In this document: positions 36,288-47,727 of the stretch, in pieces
How positions within the stretch are numbered: position 1 is the stretch's first letter
Layout: each line of letters starts with the position of its first letter
Source: Dermacentor variabilis
Lineage: Eukaryota; Arthropoda; Arachnida; Ixodida; Ixodidae
Length of the DNA: 64,000 nucleotides
Reading direction: 5' to 3'
Assembly (NCBI RefSeq): GCF_050947875.1
Contig: NW_027460346.1
Coordinates: forward strand, 5,708,000-5,771,999
Program-made: the position numbers and the translations under genes
The notes under the pieces: model-generated
Told to the model about the DNA's origin: nothing
The model's input: the letters and a program-made list of their open reading frames with translations, nothing else
The model's database searches: none

Positions 36288-36293
36288 AATAAA
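36288..36293 (+). terminator. Polyadenylation signal AATAAA of GGT-like gene
   Basis: AATAAA lies 205 bp after the stop codon. An ATTAAA alternative lies at 36231-36236. Which is used cannot be seen from the sequence. Confidence 0.55.
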
Positions 36294-36299
36294 AGGCAA

Positions 36300-36870
36300 A
36301 GAACTAGAAGAAACCGACAAGTAAGGGGGATAACTTCAACAGGAATTAAGCGGCTGTTGAAAGCGTGTTCGTACGGCACATCGAACTCGCAATAATATTC
36401 TCAAGAGTGGTAGCGGGAGGTAAACAAACAGGTCGGACCCCATTAGACATACATTAGGAAGTACCATAGAATGATAACAGTGGCAGAGCAATGGACACAT
36501 GCAAGGACCATCATTCACTCGCAACACTCGCTTAGTCCTGTGGAAGTTCGCATTCTGTCCTGTCTGTTTCTTCTCTTCCACTGCCGTTGATTTCGTTTCA
36601 GCCTATGGGACATATAACGCAGGTGCACAGCTGGAGCATTGAGCGTGGGCCGGAACTTCGCGTAGAAAGCGTTCATAGTACACTATGCCAACTCATAGAG
36701 CAAGTAACATGAAAAAAAAAGTGTTAGTCGCTGGAACAAACTAATCCCGCATGTTCTGGTCTTTATACTAGTGTTATCTGCGGTTTAAAGCCGCGTGTAT
36801 AGTTTTGCGTCAGTTTGCTTCAATCATGTGCTCTTGTCTGGCGCGAGATTCTCTGGCGCATATATCTTTA

Positions 36871-36872
<2 letters not shown>
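36300..36872. other. 3' flank, no gene recognised
   Basis: Sequence after the gene with no recognisable coding motif or second copy in the window. Confidence 0.4.

Positions 36873-36905
<33 letters not shown>
36873..36905. repeat. (TA)n microsatellite
   Basis: TA repeats directly at the 3' end of the RTE-like fragment, probably expanded from its simple-repeat tail. Confidence 0.95.
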
Positions 36906-36907
<2 letters not shown>

Positions 36908-37709
36908 TCAGTCTGGCTACGCCCATTGCAGGGCAAATGCATCTCCCATAATTGTCCAATTACCCCGGGCTAATTGTGGCCATGTCTCTGCACACTTCTT
37001 AATCTAACCCGCCCACCTAACTTTCTGCCACCTCCTGATACGCTTCCCTTCTCTTGGAATCTAGTCCCTAACCCTTGATGACCATCGGTTATCTTCCCTC
37101 CTCATTAGATGCCCTGCCCATGATCCCCCCCCATTTCTTTTTCTTGATTTCAACTAAAATGTCATTAACTCGCGTTTGTTCCCTCACCCAATCTGCTCTC
37201 TTCTTATCCCCTTAACTTTACACCCATCATTCTTCTTTCCATAGCTAATTGCGTCGTCCTCAATTTAAGTAAAACCATTTTCGTAAGCCTCCAGGTTTCT
37301 GCCCCGTAGGTGAGTACTGGAAAGACACAGCTGTTATACACTTTTCTATTGAGGGATAATCGTGACCTGCTGTTCATGACCTGAGAATGCCTGCCAAACG
37401 CACCCCAGCCCATTTTTATTCTTCTGATTATTTCAGTCTCATGATCCGGATCCACGGTCACTACCTGCCCTAAGTAGATGTATTCCCTTGCCACTTCCAG
37501 TGCCTTGCTACCTGTCGTAAACTGCTGTACTCTTCCGAGACTGTTGAATGTTACTTTAGTCTCGTGCAGATTAATTTTTAGACCCACCTTTCTACTTTGC
37601 CTTTTCAGGTCAGTGAGCATGCATTGCAGTTGGTCCCCTGAGTTACTAAGCAAGGCAATATCATAAGCGAATCGCAAGTTACTAAGGTATTCTCCTTTAA
37701 CTCTTGTCC

Positions 37710-37712
<3 letters not shown>
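36906..37712 (-). pseudogene. RTE-like LINE, 3' half (RT end and 3' UTR)
   Basis: On the minus strand, from 37710 downward: GEYLSNLRFAYDIALLSNSG (motif C, with FADD changed to FAYD), LKINLHETKVTFNSLG, REYIYLGQVVTVDPDHETEI, then NSCVFPVLTYGAETWRLTKM and a stop at 37204. The remainder to 36906 is decayed C-terminus and 3' UTR (ATGGGCGTAGCCAGACTGAT). It is bounded on both sides by (TA)n microsatellites (36873-36905, 37713-37782). The altered catalytic aspartate and truncation make it dead. Confidence 0.85.

Positions 37713-37782
<70 letters not shown>
37713..37782. repeat. (TA)n microsatellite
   Basis: About 35 TA units at the truncated 5' border of the RTE-like fragment. Confidence 0.97.
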
Positions 37783-37787
<5 letters not shown>

Positions 37788-38349
37788 CGATTTGTGCTCG
37801 ACGGGATACTGTTGAATGTATGTACAGAGGGATCTTGGGAAATACAGTGAACACCACAATTTGAGGAAAGCCGCGAACTCACAAAATCGCCGGATAGCTA
37901 TAGGTGCACTTTTCCGTACGGGGCTCCGGCAGCAACTTTCTTCCGAAAAGGTTTGGTGTATTAAAGGTGAGCCTAACGTGTTAGGCTTCATTGCATTAGT
38001 AAAGTGGACGTGACAATAAGATTGTCTGACTTGAACAAAAAAAAAATTGCACATTGTCAACTGTCACAATGATCTGGAAGATGTAGAAACCCTGCACGCT
38101 ATAATCGGGTTATACCGACTGAACTTCCTTATACGATGCTCCATGAGCCTGTAATTGCACGGTGAAGTTTGCCAATGCCAGGTGCAGTTTATGGCACATA
38201 TGTTCTGTGTATACCTATAAGGCTGTAAAATGCAGATGGTTATGCGAAGCCTTTTTGCATGTGAAGTCGATAACTGTATTCGCACACCTGTACCGGGATC
38301 TCGAGTAAATAAAAAAACGCCTTCCAAGCACTCCGTTCAGATAGTTCAG
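37783..38349. other. No gene recognised
   Basis: Unique-looking AT-rich sequence without motif. Confidence 0.4.
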
Positions 38350-38748
38350 TCGCACGTTTCAGCGAAGCTGAAACGTGCGACTCCGGTCTTTATCGCTGGG
38401 TTAATCCTGACTGTTCATTAAACAACGGCATGGTGTGCTGCCGGATCCTCGGTACGCAGTTGCTGCTTGCACTCGGCTGCACGAGCCTGTTCTTGTGCCC
38501 GGGGCGCAGCATCGGCACGGCGTAGACGAGCTCGTTCCTGGTTTTACTCGCGGCGTTGCTGATCGAAAGCTGCCTGCTCCTCAAGAGTACGTATGACACG
38601 TGGCCTACCCATTCCGGAGCCGGAGAGAAACTGCTGCGCGCGCGCTCGGCTGCGACGGCGACCAGCCAGGTCACTACTGGCGCAGCCAATCGCGTGCATC
38701 GGAGGAGTTTTCCGGGTACAAGCGACAGACGGACGGACGAATCGGCTA

Positions 38749-38783
<35 letters not shown>

Positions 38784-38795
38784 GTAGCTTCGCTG
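38350..38795 (-). mobile_element. Element with AGCGAAGCT ends and decayed arginine-rich ORF
   Basis: The left end is a perfect hairpin (TCGCACGTTTCAGC, loop GAA, complement; 38350-38380) containing AGCGAAGCT. The right end has the inverted AGCTTCGCT at 38786-38794, after a (TA)n run at 38753-38781. On the minus strand a frame from about 38615 reads MGRPRVIRTLEEQAAFDQQR, a stop, then NQERARLRRADAAPRAQEQA. This is a charged Arg/Glu/Ala-rich sequence of the kind found in STPR-like transposon proteins. Non-functional as read. Confidence 0.5.
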
Positions 38796-39370
38796 TAAGA
38801 TTGCGTGCGTGAACAAAAGGATGCGTGATGGACGATTTGATTGGTGTGTCGTGTATTACTGAATACGCGAGTGCGACCTTTCATGCATGTAATCATTTGT
38901 ACACTAAATCCAGATTATGTCAAGCAGTCCTGTGCATTTCGCCTTTGTCATCGCTTCGCTTAGCACTGTCGCCTTGTGTCGTGATGACAGTTCACAGGTA
39001 ACTGCGTCGTCGGATGCCGCGTTAGCATGCAGAGTAGCTATGCAGTTAGCGAACCAAGCTAGACACGGGCATCGCGCGACTAGAAGAGTGTCTAGCCGCG
39101 GCTTGTGCTCATGGGACGAGTTCGGGGCCGCGCCTTCTACACACCACTATCCGTTGATACACGCACCAGAACATTTTTCAGAGTTTCAGTATCCGGCGTA
39201 TAGTTACTGGCTAAATAAACGGGGTGTTTTTTTTTTAGACCATGCAGATTTGTTCTGTAAGAAGGCTATAAGCGCAGCAAGCGTGACGTTTTTCCAGACA
39301 AGTTCCTAGGCTACTTTGCCGCTAATAACGTGATCTTCGGAAGACTGCCAAAAATTTTTATTGCGCATTG

Positions 39371-39371
<1 letters not shown>
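38796..39371. other. No gene recognised
   Basis: An ORF from 38917 (MSSSPVHFAFVIASLSTVAL) looks superficially like a signal peptide, but it has no downstream domain and no splice or neighbour support. Confidence 0.35.

Positions 39372-39461
<90 letters not shown>
39372..39461. repeat. (TA)n microsatellite
   Basis: About 45 TA units, the longest in the window. Confidence 0.97.
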
Positions 39462-39462
<1 letters not shown>

Positions 39463-40264
39463 CATTAAAGAATAAACACGACAAACGTAGAGACACGTTC
39501 TTTTTGCTGCCAAACGTTTCTGCTGGTTGGCCAGCGTTCGTCAGTATATATAATATGCATATATATATTTAATGAGAGACTCCAAGTTCAACGGTAAATG
39601 CAGGCAATATCGAAGCAGGCAATAAAACCGGAACCACACTTTCGGTTTTGGGCGCGCGCGTTTTGAACGCTAGCTGGTATCGGCGCGACATTTATTTTTG
39701 CTTCTACTGCTTAACCGCGCGCTGTCTTGGTGAGGAATCTTTTTTTTTCGTATTCATTTAAATACCTGAGAGCTTTCTTTACCAGCCTCCATCTAATCTG
39801 TCCTGTGTGCAACGTGCAGTTTCATAAAGTATAGACGCAAGACGCGCCTTGTCAAATGAGGCCATAAATGCTCGTCCAGGGTTTTTGGTGCGTTCATCCA
39901 AAGTTGTGGCATCAGTCAAGCAGCAGTAGTTCCCATAGGAAGCTCCACCGGATGGTGGAGCCCCCCAAAATATGTAGGTTACAAGCATGTGTAATTGTGG
40001 TATTCAGATTTTATAGGAAAACTATAGGAAAGCAATTAGCTTTTAAATGCATGGAAAATACACGACTCGTCGCAAAGAATACCATGAAATCGGAACACAT
40101 TTGATTTCCAAGCATCCCCACATTCCCGGAACTTACTTTCTTTAAAGTTAATTTTATTTACCACAAAGTACAAAAAAAATTGCACATGAGATGTGGTTGG
40201 GAAGGTGGGGAAAGAGCTACGTACGTGTAGCTTGGGCCCCGGCCCACCAGCGATCATACATGAG
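39462..40264. other. No gene; possible Penelope-like 3' scrap near 39495-39545
   Basis: On the minus strand GACGAACGCTGGCCAACCAG followed by CAGAAACGTTTGGCAGC resembles the 3' region of Penelope-like elements (GACGAAGGCTGG...CCGAAACGT). The remainder is unassigned. Confidence 0.35.
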
Positions 40265-40293
40265 GCGGTGGGCCGGTTTTTCTGGCCCACCGC
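40265..40293. other. Perfect hairpin, 10-bp stem
   Basis: GCGGTGGGCC (40265-40274) and GGCCCACCGC (40284-40293) flank a 9-nt loop. No terminator U-tract follows. Role unknown. Confidence 0.7.
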
Positions 40294-40663
40294 ATCATCG
40301 CATGTCGTCACCTTTTCACATCTGTTTACATCACACCCCCCACCCCCACATCGCCTTGTACTATATAAGCGTGTTCTTTAACAGTATTAAGTTGGTTTTA
40401 ACATGCATCAGTCACGCCAGAGCATTTGCCTGTGTGGTAACCATGATCACATCCGTACATTTCACGAACCCGGTCACTGGGAGCCCCTCATCCTTTTCAG
40501 AAGGCATAGTTAACAGTAACTTTGAAAGCTGAGTTCGATAAGTCACACCACAAAGAAACATACACTGGCAGCGGATTGGCAGCATTGAGAAAAAAAAAAA
40601 AGAAGGCAAGCGAGCGCTGCACGGCAAACGCCCAAACAATCTTCGCGAACCTGAAAAAAAGTT

Positions 40664-40712
40664 CAAATACACGAAGAATCAGGCAACGTCCTTCTGCCGC
40701 CGTCACCGTTAC
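40664..40712. repeat. About 50-bp direct repeat, left copy
   Basis: AAATACACGAAGAATCAGGC and AACGTCCTTCTGCCG recur at 41645-41693 as AAATACATGAAGAATCAGGC and AACGTCCTTCTGCCG, 981 bp away. The interval contains a fold-back and an RTE fragment. Confidence 0.85.
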
Positions 40713-40730
40713 CAAAAGAGATGCGTTTTG

Positions 40731-40923
40731 CCGCAAGTTAAAACACACACCAAAGGAAGACACGTATAAGACAACACGGGTGGCACTTCCAACTGATTTA
40801 GTTTACTAAATCAGTTTAGTAATCAGTTCACTTTACTAAATTAGTTTACTTAAATTGAATCAGTTAGGAGTGCCGCCCGTGTTGTCTTCTATGTGTCTTC
40901 CTTGTGTGTGTTTTAACTTGTGG
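40731..40923. repeat. Fold-back (inverted repeat), about 67-bp arms
   Basis: The left arm 40731-40797 starts CCGCAAGTTAAAACACACAC and includes GACAACACGGGTGGCACT. The right arm 40857-40923 is its complement with few mismatches (AGTGCCGCCCGTGTTGTC, GTGTGTTTTAACTTGTGG). The spacer is AT-rich and itself rich in TTTACTAAAT. It resembles terminal sequence of Penelope-like elements in inverted orientation. Confidence 0.85.
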
Positions 40924-40941
40924 CAAAAAACATGTCTTTTC

Positions 40942-41370
40942 GTCATCATCATCATCAGCCTGGTTACGCCCACTGCAGGGCAAAGGCCTCTCCCATACTT
41001 CTCCAACAGCCCCGGTCATGTACTAATTGTGGCCATGCCGTCCCTTCAAACTTCTTAATCTCATCCGCCCACCTAACTTTCTGCCGCCCCCTGCTACGCT
41101 TCCCTTCCCTTGGGATCCAGTCCGTAACCCTTAATGACCATCGGTTATCTTCCCTCCTCATTACATGTCCTGCTCATGCCCCCATTCCTTTTTCTTGATT
41201 TCAACTAAGATGTCATTAACTTGCGTTTGTTCCCTCACCCAATCTGCTATTTTCTTATCCCTTAACGTTACACCTATCATTCTTCTTTCCATAGTTCGTT
41301 GCGTCGTCCTCAATTTGAGTAGAACCCTCTTCGTAAGCCTCCAGGTTTCTGCCCCGTAGGTGAGTACTGT
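40942..41370 (-). pseudogene. RTE-like LINE 3' fragment
   Basis: Its 3' tail is (TCA)n at 40942-40957 on the + strand. It shares GGTTACGCCCACTGCAGGGC and CGGTTATCTTCCCTCCTCAT with 36906-37712. The coding part ends at PVLTYGAETW near 41365, where it is truncated. Non-functional. Confidence 0.85.
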
Positions 41371-42777
41371 CTCACCAGTCTTTTAGCAAGCACCAACTAG
41401 GCCAACAAGCAGTTCTGTTGCACCGTTACCAGAATGAAAGTTTCCGCGACACAACACCACTCGAAAGTTCGCTTTCAGAGGATTCCGTCCATAACGCTAA
41501 GGGGTGGTGAATTACGGTGCAGCCGTACGAGTAATCTTGATCCGTCCGTCGGTGCAGCAGGCTTATGACGGCGTTGGTAAATCCATGCTGACGTTTACGC
41601 AGAACCAAAGAAAGCCAGCAATTGGGGTCTCTGAAGAAAGGAGAAATACATGAAGAATCAGGCAACGTCCTTCTGCCGTTGGCACCGCTGCCAGAATCGG
41701 AACCTACACTTTAAGAACACAAATACACGGGCGTCTGCACGTTTTAGACACAACTTGGCCACAGCCGACGCGATGGTATGTACGTCACGTACTACATAGA
41801 GGCGGCCACAACATAGACCATGCTATAGACGCTCGCAAATGCCTTATATACTCGCACTCAAAGGCAAATGCGTGGGTGCAAAGCCCGTTTTCAGTGGTTC
41901 AGAAGACGCAATTTTTGAGTTACAAGCTCCTGGTTTCTGAGCTCTTCGGCAGTATCTTTTGCGCTTTCTGCCGGCGCAAGCAACACACTCCCGTTATCAA
42001 TCTTTGCAATCGCTCGTCGTGTTTCGACAAGCGTGAGTACCGAAAGAACGTATTCGTTTTTCTTTTGGTTGGGGGGGGGGGGCAGAAAAACCGTCATAAA
42101 CCTGGCCCCGTAAGATTCAGTATACGCGAAACTAACTGCGCCTTCACGGCCGAGCTGCTTTTCGTTAACTGCGTCACAGCGCCGGGTGCGGCCACGCCGG
42201 GTCCGTGCAGACGGACTCGGCGGGTACGCTAGGCCTAAGCTTCGGTGGAAGCGAATGATCTCGGCGTGGGTACCTGGCGAATGCTAGAATGTGTGTATTT
42301 GAGCCTCGGAACGTTTTATCGATTGTTTTTTAGTACACTACGGAAAGCGGAAGCGCACGAATTGCGTCAGCTTTGTTGTAGGTGCGCTAATATCAGCGGC
42401 AGGCTTCCCACGGGGTCCGTTAGAACGTGTCCGAATGACTTCTGGGTTTTGTGTCGACTCCAGAACACTTCGAAAATGGCGAGAACTCGCAGTCATCGGT
42501 TGCGTAAAGATTACCCTAAAAAGGAGGCGTTATCTGTGTTTGCGTAAGTTCGTTCGAGGATATAGCTACCCGCCTAGCCAAAGGGGAAATCTAAAAACGA
42601 AAGTAATCTTCAGTGTCACATATATGCATGCATAAACGGACCTGCTCACGCACCTTTATTTCATGTTTCGACACGAAATAGACATTTAGGATCCCAAGAT
42701 ACAGCGTTAGTTAGGACAAGAGACTACTATGTATCGATAAAATTTTATAAACCATTTAATGTTACTCCTTCAGCACA
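41371..42777. other. No gene recognised
   Basis: It contains the second copy of the 50-bp repeat (41645-41693), a partial third trace (GCACCGTTACCAGAATG at 41420), and a G run at 42070-42082. ORFs at 41876-42232 and 42245-42547 show no domain. Confidence 0.4.
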
Positions 42778-42995
42778 GGAACCAGTGCGGTACAAAGGCA
42801 ACCAGCGCAGTTTCCAGTACGAGCCAGCGAACTGCAGCGAGAACCAGCGCGAGTACAGCACAAACCAAAGTGCCCCAGCGTCATAGCAGTGAAACCAGCG
42901 CCACGTCCTGTATGACCCAGCTCTTATCCATCGTTCTTACCGGTGTCCCAGTGACTCCCAGCTAGTTCCAGCGTCCCCAGTGCGATCCAGTGTCA
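42778..42995. repeat. Degenerate CCAGCG/CCAGTG minisatellite
   Basis: CCAGTG, CCAGCG or CCAGTA recurs every 8-20 bp (for example GAACCAGTGCGG, CAACCAGCGCAG, GAGCCAGCGAAC, GAACCAGCGCGAG). It keeps one frame open with a Ser/Thr/Gln-rich translation, so the ORF at 42759-42965 is taken as an artefact. Confidence 0.65.
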
Positions 42996-43036
42996 AAAAC
43001 GCGTTGGTTTTACACTGGAAGACGAGGGTTTTTGCA

Positions 43037-43085
43037 ATAGGGTGATTTTTAAGAAATCCAAAAAACTTAAAAATTATCACCCTAT
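43037..43085. other. Hairpin with 17-bp stem
   Basis: ATAGGGTGATTTTTAAG (43037-43053) pairs with CTTAAAAATTATCACCCTAT (43066-43085) with a 3-nt bulge. Possibly a MITE remnant. Confidence 0.7.
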
Positions 43086-43159
43086 AGGTCGTGAAACCTG
43101 GAACGAGAAGCGTTTCCAAAACCTATTGCTAGAGTCAGCATGCAGTGCAGCACTATTAC

Positions 43160-43590
43160 AACAGAAACGCATCAGTACCGGTCGCGCAGGTAGTTTGTTA
43201 ACATCGCTTTGAGAGACATATGCAAATTAATTTGCGCCAACTGTTGAACTAGTATTTTGTGGCAGACAACATCAAATGCCTTGCTGATCGAGAGCGAAAT
43301 AAATAACATCCAACTGTCCTTTCCTATACACTGCATGGGAGGCATGAATCATGATAAGAACTAGGTTAGTAGTTGTGGGACGTCCCAGTATGAAACCATG
43401 CTGCAGGGAAATAATGGCATTCCTAATAGAAAACGAAATTAGTTAGTGCAATGTCGACTCAAATAATTTAGATGCTGCGCGTAAGAACGAAATTGGTCTG
43501 AAGTCATTCGCAGCAGTTTTTACCAATCTAGAAGACGGGAACGACTCGCGCTGTTTTCCAAGTCATTGGGAATGCGTTCAGCTATAAAGA
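43160..43590 (-). pseudogene. LINE reverse transcriptase fragment
   Basis: On the minus strand SISKAFDVVCHKILVQQLAQ (motif A region, usual DFSKAFD) appears with flanking RT-like sequence in shifting frames (IHASHAVYRKGQLDVIYF). It is heavily decayed. It abuts the tail of the long LINE at 43597. Confidence 0.6.
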
Positions 43591-43596
43591 AGAATG

Positions 43597-46500
43597 AATG
43601 AATGAATTTGCTGTTTTATGGCGCAAGGGCCAATTATGACCAAAGAGCGCCAGATCAGTGATGATGGGTTTGCGGTGGGTAGATGAATTCCGTAAGTTAT
43701 TGTGACATAGCTGTAAAGGGGCCTAAAAGCGATATCTGTAAAGTGCATAAAAGCTATATGTAATAAAGTTATGGTAGTGACTAATGAGTATCAATAAGAA
43801 CACAAAAGAGGCATTGTGATAGAATGATATTTTAAAATACTTGAAAGCAAACGTTTGCAAGACGCACTACTGCCTAAGAGATTCCTTAAAACAGAGGGGC
43901 CTGAAGGCATGTGCTGTACAAAAATATCGCAGCGGCATCCTCTTGAGAGAGGATGTGCTACAAATTCGTAGGGCTAACAACATGTAAGACAACATCGTTT
44001 AAGAAACTTAGGACTGCTCTGGTGTCAAACAACGGTTCTGTACCAAGAAGCATTACAGGATGAAGGAGGATGTGCTGCCGGTATGCTAGCGGAAATTGTT
44101 TCTTTCTCGCTGTTTCGGATTGCCGACACTCCAGGAGGGCGTGGAGGATGGTGAGCCTTTCACCGCATCTACCGCAGGATGGTGGTTCATCTCCAGTTAG
44201 CAGGAAACTGTGTGTGGCATATGTGTGTCCTATTCTGAGACGACAGAATAGGATATCTGTTCGTCGTGTTTTTGTTGCGGAGGGCCAATTACCTAGTTTT
44301 GGTTTAATCAAGTGAATTGTTGAATCAAGAAATCAATTTGTTTCAGCATCCCATACGCGCTGCCAGTGGCTTCCGAGTTTCTTTCGGATGAAAGGCTTTA
44401 GGTCTAAGGCAGGTAGTGCAGTGGTAGAATGGATATCTTGTGAAGCAATTGATGTGGCAATTTGGTCAGCCAGCATATTACCCTCAATGCCCCTATGTCC
44501 AGGTACCCAGCATATTATGACTTGCTGCTGAGACATGTACGATGTGCAAATAACGGAATAAAGCTCGGTAAGTACAGGGTTTCGATGATTGCGGAGAAAC
44601 ATTAGGGCTTTTACGACGCTTAAAGAGTCGGTGTATGTAATGGCTTTGTGCAACTTAGCTTTCTTGATTTGTTTAACAGCAGATAGAATTGCATAAGCTT
44701 CCGCGGTGAATATGCTTGTTTCCGGATGCAGTCCATCGGACTCGGAGAAGGATGGTCCGATTGCAGCATAAAACACGCCGGCATGTGATTTAGAAGCGTC
44801 AGTGTAAAACTCTATGCACGAGTACTTCGATTGAAGTTCTAAGAAGTGCATTCGAATATGTGCCTCTGGGCCGTATTTCATCACCTCTACGAATGATGTA
44901 TCGCATTCTATGGGCTTCCACTGCCATGGCGGCAATGGCTTAGCTGGGACCATTAGGTTTTGCTGAAGAACTGGAACTTGCATTTCCTCAGCAAGCTTTC
45001 TAATGCGCAGAGAGAATGGTTCTCTTACTGCAGGTCGAGTATTAAAGAGCATTGCAGATGCCACGTCGGTAATGCTTGCATAAAAGGGATGGTCGCAGTT
45101 TGCGTTCACTTTTAGAAAGTACATGAAACTGGAGTATGACCTCTGAAGATGAAGCGACCACTCATTAGTTTCAACGTAGAGACTCTCTACAGGACTTGTC
45201 CTGAAGGCACCGGTAGCCAAGCGAATACCTAAGTGGTGAACAGGGTCAAGCATCTTCAAGGCGCTTGGACTGGCAGATTGATATACTGTGGCCCCATAGT
45301 CTAAGCGTGTGCGTATAAGACTTTTGTACACGTTCATCAGACACTTCCTGTCGCTGCCCCATGTTGTATGTGATAAAAGTTTAAGAATGTTCATTGATTT
45401 TAGACATTTCTTTTTTAGGTGCTTTAAGTGTGGAATGAAGGTCAGTTTTGAATCTGACTCCTAAAAATTTGTGTTGTGTGACAACTGGTATGTGCTGCCC
45501 ATGTAGTTCTACACTGGGCTCTGCAAATGGGCCTCTCTTTCGTGTGAAAAGGACACATGAGCTTTTAACAGGATTCAGTTTAAAGCCGTTTTCCTCTGCC
45601 CATTTACACACTTCGTTCAAGCCAAGCTGGACATGTCGCTCACAAATAGAAAGGTTGCATGACTTGAAACCTAATTGTACGTCATCTACGTATACCGAAT
45701 AAAACATGCGCTGCGGTATAGTAAGCGCAAGGAATTCATTTTGATTATAAAAAGGGTACAGCTTAATACGCCTCCTTGCGGCACCCCAGTTTCTTGTGTA
45801 AATGGCCTGGATAGAGCATTGCCCACCCTAACGCGAAATGTACGGTTTGATAGGTAAGTTTCAATTACATTAAACATATTCCCTCGAATGCCCATTTCTG
45901 AGAGGTCTCGCAAAATTTCATATCTCCAAGTCTTGTCATATGCCTTTTCCATGTCTAGGAAAACAGAAAGAAAGAACTACTTATGGATAAAGGCGTCTCT
46001 AATGCCTGCCTCAATGCGCACGAGCTGGTCAGTAGTCGACCTACCCTCTTTGAAGCCGCACTGATAAGGGTCGAGCATTTTATTCGATTCAAGGAAATGT
46101 AAAAGACGACGATTTATCATTTTCTCGAAGAGTTTGCAAAAGCAACTTGTCAGTGCTATTGGACGGTAACTTGAAACGTCGGATGGGTCCTTGCCTTGTT
46201 TCAAGACCGGTACTACGATAGCTTCTTTCCATGAGGATGGGAGGTATCCAGCAGCCCAAACAGAGTTAAAAAGTGCCAGAAGTGTCATCTGTGTATCAGT
46301 GTGTAGGTGTTTAATCATGTCATACATGATTTTGTCAACTCCAGGTGCAGAGCTCATACACGAGCTCAACGCAGCTCTAAGCTCGGCAATATTAAAAGGA
46401 CAGTTGTATGGTAGATTTGGTCTGCATTTACGGTATATTGACTTAAGTTCTGCTATTTGCTTATATTTAAGGAATGTTTGTGAATAGTTTACGGAACTTG

Positions 46501-47690
46501 ATACACGCACAAAATGTAATCCAAGGGCATCGGCCTGGTTTTCCAGGGTATTTCCTCGCTCATCAATCAAAGGTAATGGGTTGATCAGCTGCCCTTTTAG
46601 CCTTCCCAGCCCATCCCATACTTTAGCCTCCTGGGTACAGGAATTGATGCATGAGAGAAACGTCTCCCAGCTTGCTCTTCTAGCCTGCTGTCTCGTGCGC
46701 CGTCCTTGTGACTTGATGTGTTTAAATGCGATGTGATTTTCCGCTGTAGGATATTGGCGCAATCTGCCCCATGCCTTATTTTGTCTTTTTTGTACATCCC
46801 TGCAGTCTTCAGTCCACCAAGGAACACGTTTCTTAGATGACTGACCATTTGTTTGTGGAATGAACTTTTCAGTTGCATCAATAATAAAGGCGGTAAAATA
46901 TGCTACAGCATTATCTATGCTAAAATCGCGTATAAAATCGTGTGATAAGTAAGTAGATTCCTTAAAACCCTTCCAATCAGCGGAGTCAAGTTTCCAGCGA
47001 GGTACCTGTGGGCGAATGTTGTGTCGTGTTAGTAAGTTTAAAGTTATTGGAAAGTGGTCGCTCCCGAATGGATTTTCTATAACATCCCAATCTAAGTAAG
47101 AAAAAAAGTATCGAAGATCCAAGCGCTAAATCTATCGGGGAGTATGAATTATGCGCAATATTATAGTAGGTAGGTTTCTTCCTATTAAATAGGCACACAC
47201 CGGACGTAACAAGAAAGGATTCGATCAGTCGACCCCTCGAATCAGTTCTGGAATCTCCCCAGAGACTGTTATGAGCATTAAAGTCCACGACAATAAGAAA
47301 CGGTTCAGGAAGTTGATTAATAAGTTCGTAGAATTCTATTTTGCTTATGTGATAGCTTGGAGGTATGCAGATAGAGCAGACGGCTATTAATTTATTAAAA
47401 AGAATTGCTCGAACTGCAACTGCCTCGAGGGACGTCGGAAGCGGCAAGTGTTGGCAAGCAATAGTTTTATTGACAATTATGGCTACACCGCCGGATGACG
47501 TGTTCACCTCGTCACGATCTTTACGAAAGATAGTGTGCGACCGGAGAAAATTTGCCTGTGTAGCTTTTAAGTGCGTTTCCTGAACACACAGTACCTTTGG
47601 ATTAAATTTGTGTAGAAGTTCGGTTACGTCGTCAAGATTGTGGATGAGACTTCTCACATTCCATTGCATAATTTGTGTATCCATTTTGAT
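43597..47690 (-). pseudogene. Long LINE, ORF2 (endonuclease, RT, RNase H, zinc finger), frameshifted
   Basis: Read on the minus strand. Endonuclease from 47684 (MDTQIMQWNVRSLIHNL, CVQETHLKA, VDFNAHNSLWGDS, then GSDHFPITL). RT: SAPGVDKIMYDMIKHL, GKDPSDVSSYRPIALTSC, MEKAYDKTWRYEILRDL, TGVPQGGVLSCTLF, SVYVDDVQLGF. RNase H: CIEFYTDASKSHAGVFYAAI, ITYTDSLSVVKALMFLRNH, VIICWVPGHRGIEGNMLADQ. C-terminal zinc finger: SCGRCGERLTILHALLEC. The stop is at 43958, and the 3' UTR ends with GCCCTTGCGCCATAAAAC and (ATTC)n at 43597. At least five frame breaks (near 47120, 45965, 45700, 45390, 44320). RNase H and the ORF1 zinc knuckles indicate the I/Jockey group. It is nearly full length together with 47728-49640. 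Confidence 0.88.
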
Positions 47691-47727
47691 AGTTGGATGC
47701 TGTGTGCTCTGGAAAGGAAAGGTTAGT

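Noticed and set aside
38917..39309. ORF with a signal-peptide-like start
   Set aside because: No downstream domain, no splice or repeat support.
42759..42965. Ser/Thr/Gln-rich ORF
   Set aside because: Derived from CCAGCG/CCAGTG repeats.
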